Source: Pseudomonas allokribbensis
GTDB lineage: Bacteria; Pseudomonadota; Gammaproteobacteria; Pseudomonadales; Pseudomonadaceae
Direction of reading: 5' to 3'
NCBI RefSeq assembly: GCF_014863605.1
Contig: NZ_CP062252.1
Coordinates: 2,923,001 to 2,987,000, forward strand
DNA length: 64,000 nucleotides
Shown here: one piece after another, positions 15,754 to 24,139 of the stretch
Numbering within the stretch: position 1 is the stretch's first letter
Layout of the letters: the number at the start of each line of letters is the position of its first letter
Translations under genes and position numbers: made by a program
Notes under the pieces: model-generated
Seen by the model: the letters and a program-made list of their open reading frames with translations, nothing else
Databases searched by the model: none
What the model was told of the DNA's origin: nothing

Positions 15754-16358
15754 GCACGAAACATGTCGGCCATCGCCTCCGCACGCGCGGTGATTTCGTC
15801 GTCAGTACGCGGGCTGAGTGAGAAATCCTTCCCCACCGAACTGAGTGTGGCCAGGATCAGATCGCAGGCCAGTGTACGAGTGGATTCGCTCGCCTCGGGC
15901 AGCAATTCAACCATGAACGCCTCAAAGGTTCGCTTGCCCGCCGCCCGCACTTCATGGGCCTCCGGTGCATCGCGATAGAGCGGCGCCGCATCGCTCAACG
16001 CACCGCGCATCTGCGCCTCTTCACACTCCGAACGAATGAACGCATGCACCAGCGTGCGCAGGCGATCCAGTGGCGGCGCCTCCCGATTTTGCAGAATCCG
16101 CTGCAGCATCTCCGTGGTCTGCAACCACTCATCACTCTGCAACCGAAACAGAATCGCCGCCTTGTTCGGGAAGTACTGATACAGCGAGCCCACGCTCACG
16201 CCAGCCTTCTCCGCAACCCGCGCCGTGGTGAATCGGGCCGCACCTTCCTTGGCCAAAACCTGAATAGCCGCCTGCAGAATCGCCGAAACCAACTCGGCGG
16301 AGCGGGCCTGCTGCGGCTGTTTGCGAGAGGAAATACGGGCAGTCTGGCGGTCGGTCAT
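15726..16358 (-). CDS. TetR/AcrR family regulator
   Basis: A 210-aa TetR protein with HTH residues ILQAAIQVLAKEGAARFTTARVAEKAGVSVGSLYQYFPNKAAIL (about 25-70) and an all-helical ligand domain. The start MTDRQTARISSRKQ at 16358 fits the family; the longer open frame begins inside the operator region. It is divergent from the O-methyltransferase gene with palindromic boxes between, so it likely represses that gene and itself. Confidence 0.88.
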   Translation of the reverse strand: MTDRQTARISSRKQPQQARSAELVSAILQAAIQVLAKEGAARFTTARVAEKAGVSVGSLYQYFPNKAAILFRLQSDEWLQTTEMLQRILQNREAPPLDRLRTLVHAFIRSECEEAQMRGALSDAAPLYRDAPEAHEVRAAGKRTFEAFMVELLPEASESTRTLACDLILATLSSVGKDFSLSPRTDDEITARAEAMADMFRAYVVSLDAR

Positions 16359-16381
16359 GGTCGGCTCAGGCGTGAAGAGGG

Positions 16382-16443
16382 AATGCGAATAGCGAATCGG
16401 GCCATTCGCTCGCATCATTTAAACGCGACGAATCATTCGCATT
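16382..16443. promoter_or_regulatory. Cluster of GCGAAT/ATTCGC palindromes, probable TetR operators
   Basis: AGCGAAT-N6-ATTCGCT (16391-16410) and CGAAT-C-ATTCG (16429-16439) are separate inverted repeats. AATGCGAAT (16382) and ATTCGCATT (16435) form a wider pair. All are built from the same ATTCGC half-site and lie between the divergent TetR and O-methyltransferase genes. Confidence 0.7.
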
Positions 16444-16470
16444 TTAGCCCTCAACTGACGGAAAACCACC

Positions 16471-17127
16471 ATGACAACCTTGACCACTGAACCCCTGGCA
16501 ACCCTGATCGAGCGCCTCTACACCCAGGCTAGCGCCGCCACCAGTCCGCTCCTGAACACCGTCTCCAACGAAGAACGCGAGCGCCTGATGCACAGCAAAA
16601 CCGAGTACCGCGAACTCTACGGCATGCTCAAAGACCTGTGGCTGCCTGTCTCCCGCGACACCGGCAAACTGCTGTACATGCTGGCCCGTAGCACCCAGGC
16701 CAAAGCCATTGTTGAGTTCGGCACCTCGTTCGGCCTGTCGACCCTGCACCTGGCAGCGGCGCTGCGGGACAACGGCGGCGGTGTGCTGATCGGCAGCGAA
16801 TTCGAACCGTCGAAAATCGAACTGGCGCGGCATCACTTCGTTGAGGGTGGCGTCAGTGATCTGATTGAAGTCCGCGAAGGTGATGCACTTGTGACCTTGG
16901 CGAGTGACCTGCCGGCGACGGTCGATCTGTTGCTGCTCGACGGCGCCAAGGCGTTGTATGGCGACGTGTTGAATCTGGTTGAAAAACACCTGCGCCCCGG
17001 CGCACTGGTGGTGGCCGACAACACCAATTACTGCCCGGAATACCTGGCCCATGTGCGCTCGCCGGAGAACGGTTACCTCAGCGTGCCGTTTGCCGATGAC
17101 ATTGAAGTGTCGATGCGGTTGGGCTGA
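16471..17127 (+). CDS. SAM-dependent O-methyltransferase (class I, family 3)
   Basis: A 218-aa Rossmann methyltransferase. Motif I is AIVEFGTSFGLSTLHLAAAL, the acidic loop is GSEFEPSKIELARHHF, and DLLLLDGAKALYGDVLNLVEKHLRPGALVVADN is the metal-binding DxxK-like region with the D-N pair typical of catechol-type O-methyltransferases. It would methylate a small phenolic or similar acceptor. Regulated in all likelihood by the divergent TetR protein; substrate unknown. Confidence 0.87.
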   Translation: MTTLTTEPLATLIERLYTQASAATSPLLNTVSNEERERLMHSKTEYRELYGMLKDLWLPVSRDTGKLLYMLARSTQAKAIVEFGTSFGLSTLHLAAALRDNGGGVLIGSEFEPSKIELARHHFVEGGVSDLIEVREGDALVTLASDLPATVDLLLLDGAKALYGDVLNLVEKHLRPGALVVADNTNYCPEYLAHVRSPENGYLSVPFADDIEVSMRLG

Positions 17128-17272
17128 GCGGTGGCATCCGAAATGCCGCGAGGGTGGGTGTTGCTTCAGAAGCGGACCTTCGAGGCATTTTCCGGTTTGA
17201 TCTTTCATGCGTGCGACAGGATTCGTCTATCGTCATGAAGACCAACACATGGCCAGGATCAGGGAGCTGATC

Positions 17273-17776
17273 ATGAATCGTCAGGACGACCTCAACATCA
17301 TCTGGAAGCGGATATTCTGGATTTTCATAGCCCTGTTGTTGCTGGCGATTGCCGTCACTTACAGTCTGCCCGACTACAAAGTGCCCTTTATCGTTTGTAT
17401 CGCCGGGAATATCGGGGGCTACGTAGGGTTTCACAGACGACTGTCGATACTGACCGATCCGGAAATCGAAAACCTCGCCAAGTCATGGTTCGCTTTGATA
17501 CTGCCTTCATTCATCGGCGGGATACTGGCGGGGCTGTTGTATCTCCTGTTCCTTTCCGGCGTTATCAGGGGCGATCTGTTTCCGGTGATCGTTCCGGACG
17601 ACGATCCGAAATGTTTGAAGCAAATCTTCAACGATATTTTTTGCCAACATGCGGAAGGGTACGCGGCCTACGCCAAGTTGCTGTTCTGGTCATTCGTGGC
17701 GGGCTTCAATCAAGACTACGTCGTTGACCTGATTGAAAACATAAAAGGCACCGACAAAAAGACTGACCAAGGCTGA
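17273..17776 (+). CDS. Uncharacterised membrane protein
   Basis: A 167-aa protein starting at an ATG with AGGGAG upstream (MNRQDDLNIIWKRIFW). It has a first transmembrane helix (IFWIFIALLLLAIAVTYSL), a second short one (VPFIVCIAGNIGGYVGFH), a soluble basic loop, a third (FALILPSFIGGILAGLLYLLFLSGVI) and a C-terminal soluble tail of about 60 residues with two Cys. I do not recognise the family. It stands alone, 18 bp before the convergent cytochrome gene. Confidence 0.6.
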   Translation: MNRQDDLNIIWKRIFWIFIALLLLAIAVTYSLPDYKVPFIVCIAGNIGGYVGFHRRLSILTDPEIENLAKSWFALILPSFIGGILAGLLYLLFLSGVIRGDLFPVIVPDDDPKCLKQIFNDIFCQHAEGYAAYAKLLFWSFVAGFNQDYVVDLIENIKGTDKKTDQG

Positions 17777-17794
17777 AGGGTACTGTTGCCCGGC

Positions 17795-18175
17795 TTAGTG
17801 CTGCTTTTTTGAAATGACATCGTTCATGTACTGATTCAAATCGCGAAAATCGCTGACGCTCCAGGCGTGCGGCGGGATCTTTACACCATTCTCGCGCAAG
17901 GTTTTTGGAATCAGGTCGCCGTTCGGGCGAAGGATGATCGAGGACACGATCACGCCCGGGTAATCATTCAGCCGCTTCTTGAAGGCAGGTGTTGTCAGAT
18001 CAGGTGTCGGAGGATTGCTTTTATGGGCCAATGGCCCGGTTCCCTTGATATCGGGTCCGTGGCACACGGCGCATCTCTGTGAGTAGAGATTCTTTCCGTT
18101 GAGGTTGTCCGCAAAGGAAGGGCCTGTTTGAGTGAGTAGCAAAATGGCCAGTAAAGAGAAGACTGATGTTTTCAT
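17795..18175 (-). CDS. Periplasmic c-type cytochrome
   Basis: A 126-aa protein with Sec signal (MKTSVFSLLAILLLTQTGPSFA) and one haem-binding CAVCHG at about residues 35-40. RENGVKIPPHAWSVSDFRDLNQYMND closes a small class I cytochrome fold. No downstream Met ligand is obvious except within YMND. It would carry electrons in the periplasm. The start at 18175 is preferred over 18217 because it gives a normal signal peptide; neither has a good SD. Confidence 0.8.
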   Translation of the reverse strand: MKTSVFSLLAILLLTQTGPSFADNLNGKNLYSQRCAVCHGPDIKGTGPLAHKSNPPTPDLTTPAFKKRLNDYPGVIVSSIILRPNGDLIPKTLRENGVKIPPHAWSVSDFRDLNQYMNDVISKKQH

Positions 18176-18252
18176 TTTTATAGGTCGATATTGATGGGTT
18201 TTGACGATGAAACGCATCGTGCGCTTCTGAACATAATTTGAGTGACGGATAG

Positions 18253-18450
18253 CTACCCGCCGCTGTAATGAATGAGCAGGGCGATAAAAACCACAAAAGG
18301 TGTGTACAGCACCAAACCGCCGACGGCGAGTGCCCAGCCCCAGGCAAAACCGCTTTCACCCTTGAAACGGCCGCCACTCAGCAGGCGCAGCACGAAAACG
18401 CCAACCTTGTAAGCCAATACGTTGAACAGGAAGTCCACGATGAAATCCAT
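18253..18450 (-). CDS. Small two-helix membrane protein
   Basis: Starting at MDFIVDFLFNVLAYKVGVFVLRLLSGG, this is a 65-aa protein with one amphipathic or membrane helix and a clear second one (WALAVGGLVLYTPFVVFIALLIHYSGG). An in-frame ATG ten codons earlier (18480) is also possible; SD spacing does not decide. No known family. First downstream in a run of minus-strand genes reaching back to 20638. Confidence 0.55.
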   Translation of the reverse strand: MDFIVDFLFNVLAYKVGVFVLRLLSGGRFKGESGFAWGWALAVGGLVLYTPFVVFIALLIHYSGG

Positions 18451-18653
18451 TTTTGGTCCAGTGCCTCCCTGGGTGCTCATATTTTTACAATCTCTCTCAC
18501 AGACCAATTCGTCATTGCTGTCATAGCAGATAACTCCCGCTTTTGGTCCACTTCGGGCGGTGCCGACCGGCAGTGTTGGGTTGTTTTCTTCTGTCTCGCG
18601 GCGGGCAGAAGATGGCCGATAGCAGTCCACACTCATTAGCCCTTTGCAGGCAT

Positions 18654-19007
18654 TTAGTCACCCGACTTGCCAGCGCAATGCCACGGAACTTCTTGGAACG
18701 CCCCGCTGGTGGTCAGTATTGAGCCGAGCTCATAAATGAGTTGCCTATTGAGAGTGGCATTATCGGAGCACTGGTCGGCTTCTCCGAACGTGCTCCAAGA
18801 GTCGCTATCAATTCGAACAGTTCCAAACTTGCTTTCTAGATGGGAGTGGGATGCCCAAATGCCATGCTCAGTGGTGCTGACTGAGAACCCCAATGGCGCC
18901 AGTACCAGGCGGAGCGCCTCCTGGAACCCAATATCCGATGGCTGTGGATAGAACTCAATTAGCAGTTTGTTGCTGCCATAGCCTTGTCTAATCGCGAAAG
19001 CGTACAT
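18654..19007 (-). CDS. Uncharacterised small protein, immunity-like
   Basis: A 117-aa soluble protein whose start MYAFAIRQGYGSNKLLIEFYPQ is fixed by AAGAGGAC with six bases spacing; the longer frame is discarded. Acidic and aromatic-rich, without signal or membrane segment. I do not recognise it. Size, charge and placement beside an SMI1/KNR4 gene resemble toxin-immunity proteins of contact-dependent systems, but that is inference from context. Confidence 0.5.
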   Translation of the reverse strand: MYAFAIRQGYGSNKLLIEFYPQPSDIGFQEALRLVLAPLGFSVSTTEHGIWASHSHLESKFGTVRIDSDSWSTFGEADQCSDNATLNRQLIYELGSILTTSGAFQEVPWHCAGKSGD

Positions 19008-19117
19008 GACCGTCCTCTTGAAGTATTTCGAGCACGTTGCACCGTCTGGAGTGAAAAAAAGGGGCATGATTTGTTATTTGAAAAAAAGCCAGTTCCCTTT
19101 TAAGTGCTTATTCCGAC

Positions 19118-19768
19118 TCACTCAGCACGCTGTGCCCCAAACAGAACGGGAACCGCATCCAGAAAATGAAATAACTCGGGCACCTTGGTGTTCAAGCTTC
19201 GCGAACCATCATCTTCCTCACTGATTGCGAAGTTGCCACTTTCGAGCTGATCAACCAGCCATTCCATAAACGTAGCGACGGAGGTAGCCACAACGTATTT
19301 ATCCTCTTCGTCACTGCCAAAGTTGATGACCTGACCCACGGTTCCGCGCGCTCCTGGGTCCAGATCAACGCCGAGATGGTTGCCACAGTAGTCGTAGGCG
19401 AAGGGAATCCAGTATCGGTTGGCGTACAACGCCTGGACAGCGTCGGGCGTTCCAGACGTGCAGAAGGCGCTCCCCTCGGTCATTTCCTCGGGCGACCACT
19501 CATCGATAATGTCTTTCCAGGATTCCCAATTCTCCCTGGCCTTTGCCAGCGACAGAAACTCAAGACCATAGAAAAGGCCTGAATTCGTAGCACCGCGTTG
19601 CCCGTCATGCCACTTGTAGAGATCCTTCAGGCTGTCTGGAAAAGGCCTGCCAACCAGGCTTTCGAACTCGGCGATTGCAGCGTCCGAACATCCCGGCGCC
19701 AAATCTTCACGTATTTCAGGAATATTGGTTTCCAACCATTTTTCAAGTCGTTCCATCACTGCTTTCAT
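19118..19768 (-). CDS. SMI1/KNR4 (SUKH) family protein
   Basis: A 216-aa SUKH-fold protein. LAPGCSDAAIAEFESLVGRPFPDSLKDLYKWHDGQ (residues about 25-60) is the family hallmark, followed by FYGLEFLSLAKARENWESWKDI and WIPFAYDYCGNHLGVDLDPGARGTVGQVINFG. SUKH proteins are the commonest immunity proteins against polymorphic bacterial toxins. SD GGGAAG precedes the ATG. No toxin gene lies on either side, so this is an orphan. Confidence 0.88.
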   Translation of the reverse strand: MKAVMERLEKWLETNIPEIREDLAPGCSDAAIAEFESLVGRPFPDSLKDLYKWHDGQRGATNSGLFYGLEFLSLAKARENWESWKDIIDEWSPEEMTEGSAFCTSGTPDAVQALYANRYWIPFAYDYCGNHLGVDLDPGARGTVGQVINFGSDEEDKYVVATSVATFMEWLVDQLESGNFAISEEDDGSRSLNTKVPELFHFLDAVPVLFGAQRAE

Positions 19769-19867
19769 TGAAGCTTCCCGGCATAAAAACGTGCACGCTA
19801 ACGTAGCTTGAGGCTTTGTGAAAGGCCGGAACATCCATCGGATGCCCGGGCAATTCCTCGTGCTCCG

Positions 19868-20260
19868 TCAAATGCTCAACAACGCTTTGGCGAATTGACT
19901 GACCTGCTCAGGCGTCACTAAAAAAGAGCCATTCATCTGCCAATCGCAGGCGTCATCGGACGTGGAGCCCAGGTACACACGCAAGTAAATGAACCCGGGA
20001 AAGAATGGGTCCAAAGTGGCGGACAAAGAAAAGTCCTGGCTTTCAGAAAGCCAATCTTGATCGACCCCCACCTTAATCTGCGCAACCGACGCAAAAAACG
20101 CGTCAAGCGGCTGCTGGATATCCGCAGAAAATTTCTCCGACGTTATTTCTGCCTGCATCGCAGTGCCAGTGAGGCGAACCTGAATACAGCCCGACCGACC
20201 GCGTGGGCATGGCAGGATGGTCATCGTCAGCCCATCGTGTTGACTTAATTCTGCTGGCAT
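19868..20260 (-). CDS. Uncharacterised small protein, immunity-like
   Basis: A 130-aa soluble protein beginning MPAELSQHDGLTMTILPCPRG, with CGGAGAAG upstream; the TTG eight codons earlier is less likely. Predicted beta-rich (VRLTGTAMQAEITSEKFSADIQQPLDAFFASVAQI, FYLRVYLGSTSDDACDWQMNGSF style strands). It faintly resembles WapI-type immunity proteins, but I cannot confirm that. It lies 33 bp after the 114-aa membrane gene. Confidence 0.5.
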   Translation of the reverse strand: MPAELSQHDGLTMTILPCPRGRSGCIQVRLTGTAMQAEITSEKFSADIQQPLDAFFASVAQIKVGVDQDWLSESQDFSLSATLDPFFPGFIYLRVYLGSTSDDACDWQMNGSFLVTPEQVSQFAKALLSI

Positions 20261-20293
20261 TGCTTCTCCGTTATTGCCGTTCAATCCAGGATT

Positions 20294-20638
20294 TTACTGA
20301 GCATACTTTCCTTGGAATTCGTGAACTCGCTTGCTGAAAAGTAAATAGTGAGCGCCGCGCGCCAGAAGCACTGCAGCAGCAATCAAGACAGCGCTCATAT
20401 AGATGCTGCTATCGCTGATTTCTATGGCAGCGCCGAGAGAGCCCTGAGCCGCAATGGCGCAGATGATCGCCAGAATATTGCAAGCAATCACACTTCCGTA
20501 GAAAGCAAAAAGCGAAACAGTCAATGAAAATGCGACATAGCCCAGATTGTTTGGTGTAGGCCCAAACAGGATTGGCCATACAGAATAGGCGACATACAAA
20601 GTGATAATGAGCGCAAGAAAGGCGGGTGGCTTTTTCAT
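20294..20638 (-). CDS. Uncharacterised three-helix membrane protein
   Basis: A 114-aa protein with three hydrophobic helices: FLALIITLYVAYSVWPILFG, VAFSLTVSLFAFYGSVIACNILAIICAIAA and IYMSAVLIAAAVLLARGAHYLLF. A basic C-terminal tail follows. Membrane immunity proteins against periplasmic or pore-forming toxins have this size and look, but no family is recognised. First gene of the minus-strand run; the LysR gene is divergent 185 bp away. Confidence 0.5.
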   Translation of the reverse strand: MKKPPAFLALIITLYVAYSVWPILFGPTPNNLGYVAFSLTVSLFAFYGSVIACNILAIICAIAAQGSLGAAIEISDSSIYMSAVLIAAAVLLARGAHYLLFSKRVHEFQGKYAQ

Positions 20639-20823
20639 GTCTGGATTAGCTTTCGTCCGAGTTGAAGGCTGGCAAAAAACGCCGGAATACTAGCCATATT
20701 TTCAGCCGCTGTCGTTACGCGTTCCAACCGATCTTGTTCCAGAACGCCTCGTCCGATACCTGTCAATTGAAGGGCGCTCACGCTATCGTGGCTCCGAACA
20801 ATCAACCAAAAGGCTACAACAGG

Positions 20824-21747
20824 ATGAAGCCCCTGGACCTGACGCGTTTCGACCTCAACCTGTTGGTGGTGCTCGAGGCGCTTTGGGCCGAAAGACATGT
20901 CGGTCGCGCCGCCGAACGATTGCATCTGTCCCAGTCCGCCACCAGCCACGCCTTGTCGAGGTTGCGTACCGCTTTCGATGATCAGCTGTTTATCCGTCAC
21001 CCCCGAGGCATTGCCCCGACGCCGCTGGCCACGGAGCTAATGCCGAGAGTCGCGGCGGTGCTTGAGTCGGTCAGGCTTGTCGCCAGTCCTCGTGGCTCGT
21101 TCGATCCCAGCCGTTTACAAACCGAACTCAACGTGGCGGCCACCGATCACGCGGTGTTGACCGTCATTGCCCCGGCACTGGCCCGGATTCAGGCCGCCGC
21201 GCCCGACGTGGTGCTGAAACTCAGGCCGGCCGATGGCGAATCCGCTCTGCGCCAACTGGACGCCGGCGAGCTGGACATTGTGCTGGGCTCGGGTTCTTTC
21301 GCCCAGATTCCACAACGTTTTGATTGTCAGCTCGTCCATCAGGAACGTTTCGTCGGCATCGCGCGCAAGGGCCACCCGGCGCTGGTCAAGCGCGGCAAGA
21401 AGTTGCACATGGAACTGGATGACTTCGTGCGCCTGCCGCACATCTTGGTTTCGCCACGCGGCGATGCTCGGGGCGCCGTCGACGAGGCGCTGGAGAGCCT
21501 CGGTCGGACTCGCAAGGTGAGCGTCACTTGCCCGAGTTTTCTGGCCGTTCCGTTCATGATCGGCGCGTCGCAATCCATCGCCGTGGTGGCCGAGCGCGTC
21601 GCCTTGCAGTTGCAAGAAACCGCACAACTGAGCCTGTTCGAACTGCCCTTGGCGCTCCCCACCTGGGAGGTGCTCGTTGTTCGAGCACGAGGGCGCGCCA
21701 ACGAGCCCGCCATCGAGTGGATCACGAACATGATGATCGCCGACTGA
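20824..21747 (+). CDS. LysR-type transcriptional regulator
   Basis: A 307-aa LysR protein of the NodD/LinR-like branch: MKPLDLTRFDLNLLVVLEALWAERHVGRAAERLHLSQSATSHALSRLRTAFDDQLF, then GIAPTPLA and an effector domain. The ATG at 20824 is the family start; the 54-codon upstream extension is discarded. The alpha/beta hydrolase gene follows 108 bp downstream on the same strand and is a plausible target. Confidence 0.9.
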   Translation: MKPLDLTRFDLNLLVVLEALWAERHVGRAAERLHLSQSATSHALSRLRTAFDDQLFIRHPRGIAPTPLATELMPRVAAVLESVRLVASPRGSFDPSRLQTELNVAATDHAVLTVIAPALARIQAAAPDVVLKLRPADGESALRQLDAGELDIVLGSGSFAQIPQRFDCQLVHQERFVGIARKGHPALVKRGKKLHMELDDFVRLPHILVSPRGDARGAVDEALESLGRTRKVSVTCPSFLAVPFMIGASQSIAVVAERVALQLQETAQLSLFELPLALPTWEVLVVRARGRANEPAIEWITNMMIAD

Positions 21748-21855
21748 GGCTTTATGAATCTGGTGCATCAACAGGCTGTGTAAAAGCCATTGGATCGCCT
21801 GCGTCGGTCTTCCTAGAGTTCGGTTGTCGTTCATTCAACCCGCCAGGAATACCCC

Positions 21856-22581
21856 ATGCGCACAGAGCCCACTTTGGTCATGATCCCGTGCTTCGCCGGG
21901 GCCCCGTGGCAACTGAACCAGTTGACCCACTTGCAGCACCGACCCATGCGTACCCTGCGTTTGCCGGACGACGTGTGTGAGCTGGAAGCGTTGGCCAACG
22001 TCATCACCGACCAGGTGAAAGACCTCGAAAACTACGTGCTGGTGGGTGATTCCTACGGCGCAGTGTCCTCGATCGCAGTGGGGGCTCGGCAGCCGAAAGG
22101 CCTCAGAGGGTTGGTGCTCTCCGGCGGTTTCGCCAGGAGCCCGATCACCTCGCCCTGGCTCAAGACCCTGGCAGCCCTTGCACCCTTTTTCCCTGGCCCG
22201 TTCTACCGGCAGATGACCCTGCGCATTCACGCCGCGCAATTGGCGTCGGCGTTCGACAGGGAAGGGGAGATCCCCTGGTCAACCGACAAGAGCCGCGCCT
22301 TCTTCATCAAGGAAACGTCTCACAAGGCCTACATCAACCGCATGCGCTCGATCGAGAAAACGGACTACACGGCGCTGCTGAAAAAGATCGACGTGCCCAC
22401 ACTGATTCTCACGCCCGAGGAAGACAAACTGATCGGCAAAGACGCCGCAGGCGTGCTCCTCAACGGCATCAAGGGTTCACAGGAAGTCATCCTGCTGCGC
22501 ACCGGGCATATGTTCAGGTTTTCGCATCCGGGGGCGTATTCGCTGGAGATCAAAAGGTTTCTGGAGCGGGTGTCACTTTAG
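21856..22581 (+). CDS. Alpha/beta hydrolase
   Basis: A 241-aa hydrolase: oxyanion region LVMIPCFAGAPWQLNQL, nucleophile elbow VLVGDSYGAVSS (GDSYG, Ser near residue 64), acid LILTPEEDKLIG and catalytic His in LLRTGHMFRFSHPGAYS. No signal peptide, so cytoplasmic. SD AGGAA precedes the ATG. Likely an esterase or C-C hydrolase of unknown substrate, perhaps under control of the LysR gene just upstream. Confidence 0.82.
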   Translation: MRTEPTLVMIPCFAGAPWQLNQLTHLQHRPMRTLRLPDDVCELEALANVITDQVKDLENYVLVGDSYGAVSSIAVGARQPKGLRGLVLSGGFARSPITSPWLKTLAALAPFFPGPFYRQMTLRIHAAQLASAFDREGEIPWSTDKSRAFFIKETSHKAYINRMRSIEKTDYTALLKKIDVPTLILTPEEDKLIGKDAAGVLLNGIKGSQEVILLRTGHMFRFSHPGAYSLEIKRFLERVSL

Positions 22582-22632
22582 GTTCATGCAGCAAGACATG
22601 ATCCGAGTGCCAGAGCAAAGGATGCCCCGAGC

Positions 22633-23091
22633 TTACCGACCGTGAGGTATGGCCCGCTGCAACCTGCCGCTCAAACGCAAGCCATCGCGCACATTCAGCC
22701 CCATCAGCGTGAGATTGACGGCCCCTGCGATGAGTTCGATGACCTGTACGATGTAAAACCACATGTCGAATCTTCCAGTGGCCGCCCATAGGTTGAGCGC
22801 AATTGCGCACGGTACAAGCACCAACAGGCCATTGGCGGAAATGAACGGCATACGTTTCTTCTTTGCGCCCACCAGGCGTCCTTGCCGTGATCGGCTCAGC
22901 AGCATTCCGCTCGCCCCGGCCAGCACCATCGTCGGGATCAGCACCCAAAGTCCGGGGCTGACGATCAGGTGCTTGAGCTGGGCGATCGACTGCCGGGCTC
23001 CCATGGTTTCGACAAGAATCGTCGATAGAAAGAAAGTGGCGATGCAAAACAGTGCCAGCATGCTGGCGGTCAAGTGGAGTCGTTTCAGCAT
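22633..23091 (-). CDS. Four-helix integral membrane protein
   Basis: A 152-aa protein with four helices (LTASMLALFCIATFFLSTILVE; LIVSPGLWVLIPTMVLAGASGMLLS; ISANGLLVLVPCAIALNLWAA; FYIVQVIELIAGAVNLTLMGLNVRDGLRL). The general layout is that of small uncharacterised four-helix membrane proteins; I do not assign a family. It is divergent from the MarR gene, with the ATTGACAC palindrome between them, so MarR control is likely. Confidence 0.6.
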   Translation of the reverse strand: MLKRLHLTASMLALFCIATFFLSTILVETMGARQSIAQLKHLIVSPGLWVLIPTMVLAGASGMLLSRSRQGRLVGAKKKRMPFISANGLLVLVPCAIALNLWAATGRFDMWFYIVQVIELIAGAVNLTLMGLNVRDGLRLSGRLQRAIPHGR

Positions 23092-23275
23092 TTATCGAAT
23101 ACCGTCAGTCAATTGGGCGTTACTCAAGCGGTACAGATGTTCGGCACCGCGACCTTGGTAAACAGATGCGGCATGGCCATGGCGCTGGAGGGGTAACGGT
23201 TCAGCTAGAAAGCATGATGACCTCCAGTTTGTAAACATGATGACAATGTGGTGCGAGGTGTCGAAACTCTAGTTA

Positions 23276-23295
23276 ATTGACACCATGGTGTCAAT
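23276..23295. promoter_or_regulatory. Perfect 20-bp palindrome, probable MarR operator
   Basis: ATTGACACCATGGTGTCAAT is exactly self-complementary. It sits 18 bp before the MarR start codon and within the divergent promoter region to the membrane gene. Length and symmetry fit one MarR dimer. Confidence 0.8.
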
Positions 23296-23312
23296 ATGGA
23301 AAGGTTCGCACC

Positions 23313-23777
23313 ATGAAGAAGCCAAACCACACCCCCGCTGGGCGCGCGATGACGGATCTGGTCCTTGAACTCTTTCGAGCAAGTGCACGAATGATCACGG
23401 CAGGCGATCGCCTCGTAGCAGAAATAGGTCTCACAAGTGCCCGCTGGCAGCTCCTGGGAACGATTGTCAATGCCGATCGGGCGCAACCCGTCTCATGGAT
23501 TGCTCGCGACATGGGCGCGAATCGCCAGAACGTTCAGCGGATCGTCAACGATCTCGTGAAGGATGGGCTGCTGGAATTTCAGCCGAATCCTCACCATCGC
23601 CGAGCGCAGCTGGTTGTGCTGACGGATGCCGGAAGAGAAGCATTCGAACGTGCGATGAAACTTCAAGCGCCCTGGATCAACACACTTTCGGAGGGGCTGG
23701 ACGTCGATGACATCCTGACGACCCACAATGTGCTGAACCAGCTCCGCAACAGGCTTGAGGAAGACCAAAGGGACTAA
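23313..23777 (+). CDS. MarR family regulator
   Basis: A 154-aa MarR protein from the ATG at 23313 (MKKPNHTPAGRAMTDLVLEL). The winged helix reads LTSARWQLLGTIVNADRAQPVSWIARDMGANRQNVQRIVNDLVKDGLLEFQPNPHHRRAQLVVLTDAGREAF. The 12-codon extension upstream runs through the operator palindrome and is not coding. Autoregulation and control of the divergent membrane gene are likely. Confidence 0.9.
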   Translation: MKKPNHTPAGRAMTDLVLELFRASARMITAGDRLVAEIGLTSARWQLLGTIVNADRAQPVSWIARDMGANRQNVQRIVNDLVKDGLLEFQPNPHHRRAQLVVLTDAGREAFERAMKLQAPWINTLSEGLDVDDILTTHNVLNQLRNRLEEDQRD

Positions 23778-23822
23778 CCCGCCGATATCTGAAACCCAAT
23801 GCGGATCGATATAGCGCTGAGA

Positions 23823-23866
23823 GGGGACGTATCTATTTTTCCGGAAATAGATACGTCCCCTTTTTA
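23823..23866 (+). terminator. Strong stem-loop with U-run after the MarR gene
   Basis: 16-bp exact arms (GGGGACGTATCTATTT and its complement at 23845-23860) with a 6-base loop are followed by TTTTTT. This is a good intrinsic terminator for the MarR gene. The arms are also a copy of the AAATAnATnnGTCCCC motif seen elsewhere in the window, so the element may have arisen from two facing motif copies. Confidence 0.75.
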
Positions 23867-24024
23867 CTATGCGGCACTTGCCGACAACAACTGTGCGCCT
23901 TTGCCAACTCAAGCAGTCAGCGAACATCCAGAAAACGATGACGAGATTGGCCAGCAGAGAAGCAAATCAAAGCCTTGGTCGCGCCGCATCACACCGCGTT
24001 TATCCCGCGTCAACTGATCGCACG

Positions 24025-24052
24025 TTGACACTATAAAGCCATCTCCTATTGT
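24025..24052 (+). promoter_or_regulatory. Candidate sigma-70 promoter for the PixA-like gene
   Basis: TTGACA (24025-24030), 16-bp spacer, TATTGT (24047-24052), about 88 bp before the PixA-like start codon. The rest of the 23867-24139 gap holds nothing I can identify. Confidence 0.5.
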
Positions 24053-24139
24053 TCTCCGCAGACCGCATCCAGGGACCGGATGAGCCGGACAGCCTTTGCG
24101 GGCGCGGTCGTTTATGCCATTCCCACAAGGAGCAGCAAA

